Assembly (NCBI RefSeq): GCF_002352765.1
Contig: NZ_KZ293963.1
Coordinates: 3,870,559 to 3,934,558, forward strand
Length of the DNA: 64,000 nt
Source of the DNA: Alteribacter populi
Lineage (GTDB): Bacteria > Bacillota > Bacilli > Bacillales > Salisediminibacteriaceae
Reading direction: 5' to 3'
The notes under the pieces were generated by a model. That model was given only the letters and a program-made list of their open reading frames with translations, made no database searches and was not told where the DNA came from. The stretch's first letter is position 1; the number at the start of each line of letters is the position of its first letter. Position numbers and translations under genes: made by a program. Shown in pieces: positions 63,043 through 64,000 of this stretch.

Positions 63043-64000
63043 ACGAGAACCCCCTTGTCGATGACTCGCTTTCCTTTTTTAATCACGGTATCAGTATGGT
63101 TAACTCCGTAATGATAGGAAAATTGCATATGGTTCGGCAGGTCCCAAATGACAAGGTCCGCTTGTTTGCCTGCTTCAATACTGCCAATTCGGTCACCGCG
63201 TTTAATTGCATGGGCCGCATTAATTGTAGCTGCAACAATCGCTTCAGCCGGGGTCATCCCCATTGTTAAGCTGGCGAGGTTAAGCATAAATGGCATAGAC
63301 GTACTCGGTGATGAACCGGGATTGCGGTCAGTGGAGAGGGCAACGGGTACGCCAGCATCAATCGCTTTTCTGCCATCAGCGGATTCAGTCATGAGGAAAA
63401 ATGCTGTTCCTGGAAGAAGAACGGCAACGACACCTTTGTCAGCCATCATTTCGAGACCTTGATCGGACACTTTTAATAAATGGTCTGCTGAAACAGCGCC
63501 AACTTCAGCGGCAATTTCTGCACCGCCATAAGGTTCGATTTCATCGGCGTGGATTTTCGGTGTTAGATCATATTCACGCCCCGCCTCGAGAATGCGCTTG
63601 GATTGCTCTGGAGTGTAGACGCCGCGCTCACAAAAGACATCATTAAATTCAGCAAGACCAAGCTCCGCTGTTTTTGGGATCATTTCATTAATGACGATAT
63701 CGACAAAACGGTCCGGGTTTTCTTTATATTCTTGCGGAATGACGTGAGCGCCCATAAATGTACTGACAATATCGATCACGTGATCTTGATCGAGTGTTTT
63801 AGCTACTTCCATTTGTCGCTTTTCAACATCCCAATCCATACCGTAGCCGCTTTTTGCTTCTACGGTCGTTACCCCATGCTTAAGAAAGGAATCGAGACGA
63901 GGGTAGCTCTCTTTATACAGCTGCTCGGTTGATGCTTCACGTGTGGCACGGGTTGTCGCATGAATGCCACCGCCTTTTTCCATAATGTCCATATACTTTG
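63039..64000 (-). CDS. hutI: Imidazolonepropionase HutI, C-terminal part (runs off the right edge)
   Basis: The visible 320 residues are the C-terminal three quarters of HutI, a metal-dependent amidohydrolase. It shows GGGIHATTRATREAS, TVEAKSGYGMDWD, KIHADEIEPYGGAE, SADHLLKVSD, LLPGTAFFL and the catalytic Asp in ALSTDRNPGSSP. It opens the imidazolone ring in histidine degradation. hutH and hutU are expected upstream, beyond the window. Confidence 0.95.
   Translation of the reverse strand, partial: KYMDIMEKGGGIHATTRATREASTEQLYKESYPRLDSFLKHGVTTVEAKSGYGMDWDVEKRQMEVAKTLDQDHVIDIVSTFMGAHVIPQEYKENPDRFVDIVINEMIPKTAELGLAEFNDVFCERGVYTPEQSKRILEAGREYDLTPKIHADEIEPYGGAEIAAEVGAVSADHLLKVSDQGLEMMADKGVVAVLLPGTAFFLMTESADGRKAIDAGVPVALSTDRNPGSSPSTSMPFMLNLASLTMGMTPAEAIVAATINAAHAIKRGDRIGSIEAGKQADLVIWDLPNHMQFSYHYGVNHTDTVIKKGKRVIDKGVLV

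Overview
The window reads as chromosomal DNA of an endospore-forming, low-GC Bacillaceae, probably an alkaliphilic or halotolerant relative of the Alkalihalobacillus group. The evidence is MreBH, three YheC/YheD-type spore-coat proteins, a YjcZ-type sporulation peptide, a bacterial nitric oxide synthase, a SulP/carbonic anhydrase pair, an NhaC-type antiporter behind a T-box, and strong AGGAGG ribosome sites. The genus is an inference; no rRNA or tRNA gene is present.

Layout. 1-4.1 kb: glycerate kinase (partial) and a NUDIX hydrolase on the minus strand, then a YjcZ-like peptide, a membrane-anchored acidic protein, a DUF2935 protein and a nucleoside-hydrolase-like protein that lacks one catalytic aspartate. 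4.9-18.3 kb: one long operon for a monoderm Tad/Flp (type IVb) pilus: DUF192, two related membrane proteins, CpaB, TadZ, CpaF, TadB, TadC, a 664-residue secreted protein with a 16-copy heptad repeat, a lipoprotein, Flp pilin, TadV, TadE, a TadG-like protein, a 521-residue membrane protein and a last lipoprotein, closed by a terminator. It is followed by a decayed membrane gene and a frameshifted OmpA-domain lipoprotein. 20.4-25.3 kb: a TetR-controlled aminotransferase / deacetylase / aldehyde dehydrogenase operon that fits acetylpolyamine breakdown, with a visible promoter and operator. 25.5-28.2 kb: thioredoxin-like protein, small membrane proteins and a frameshifted nitric oxide synthase. 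28.5-31.4 kb: SulP transporter, beta-carbonic anhydrase and a methyltransferase.

31.7-35.4 kb: three tandem YheC/YheD paralogues, the third separated by a MITE-like repeat. 35.4-37.3 kb: sigma-A promoter, T-box leader (probable Tyr specifier) and an NhaC-family transporter. 37.7-46.3 kb: mreBH, a YdbM-like acyl-CoA dehydrogenase, a broken DUF3221 lipoprotein, a MOSC protein, a NupC-type transporter, the YhdT/PanF pantothenate uptake pair and DUF4003. 46.7-51.2 kb: a MazG-like pyrophosphatase overlapping a PLD-nuclease/SF2-helicase gene (a defence-like pair) and an RRNPP-like HTH-TPR regulator. 51.3-53.0 kb: a doubly inactivated IS3/IS150-type element. 53.0-54.8 kb: queC, a YhhQ-type transporter and queF behind a preQ1 riboswitch. 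55-60.4 kb: secreted 5'-nucleotidase, alpha/beta hydrolase, nucleotidyltransferase, a GC-rich foreign patch and a coiled-coil membrane protein. 60.7-64 kb: yjiH-like gene, hutG and hutI (partial), the end of a histidine-utilisation operon.

Best leads: (1) two copies of a 184-bp MITE, each with an 8-bp target duplication and each lying in the tail of a terminator hairpin in the same orientation; (2) the unrecognised secreted and lipoprotein components inside the Tad operon; (3) the MazG/PLD-helicase pair; (4) the acetylpolyamine operon. Several genes carry single-base frameshifts, so some apparent pseudogenes could be sequencing errors.
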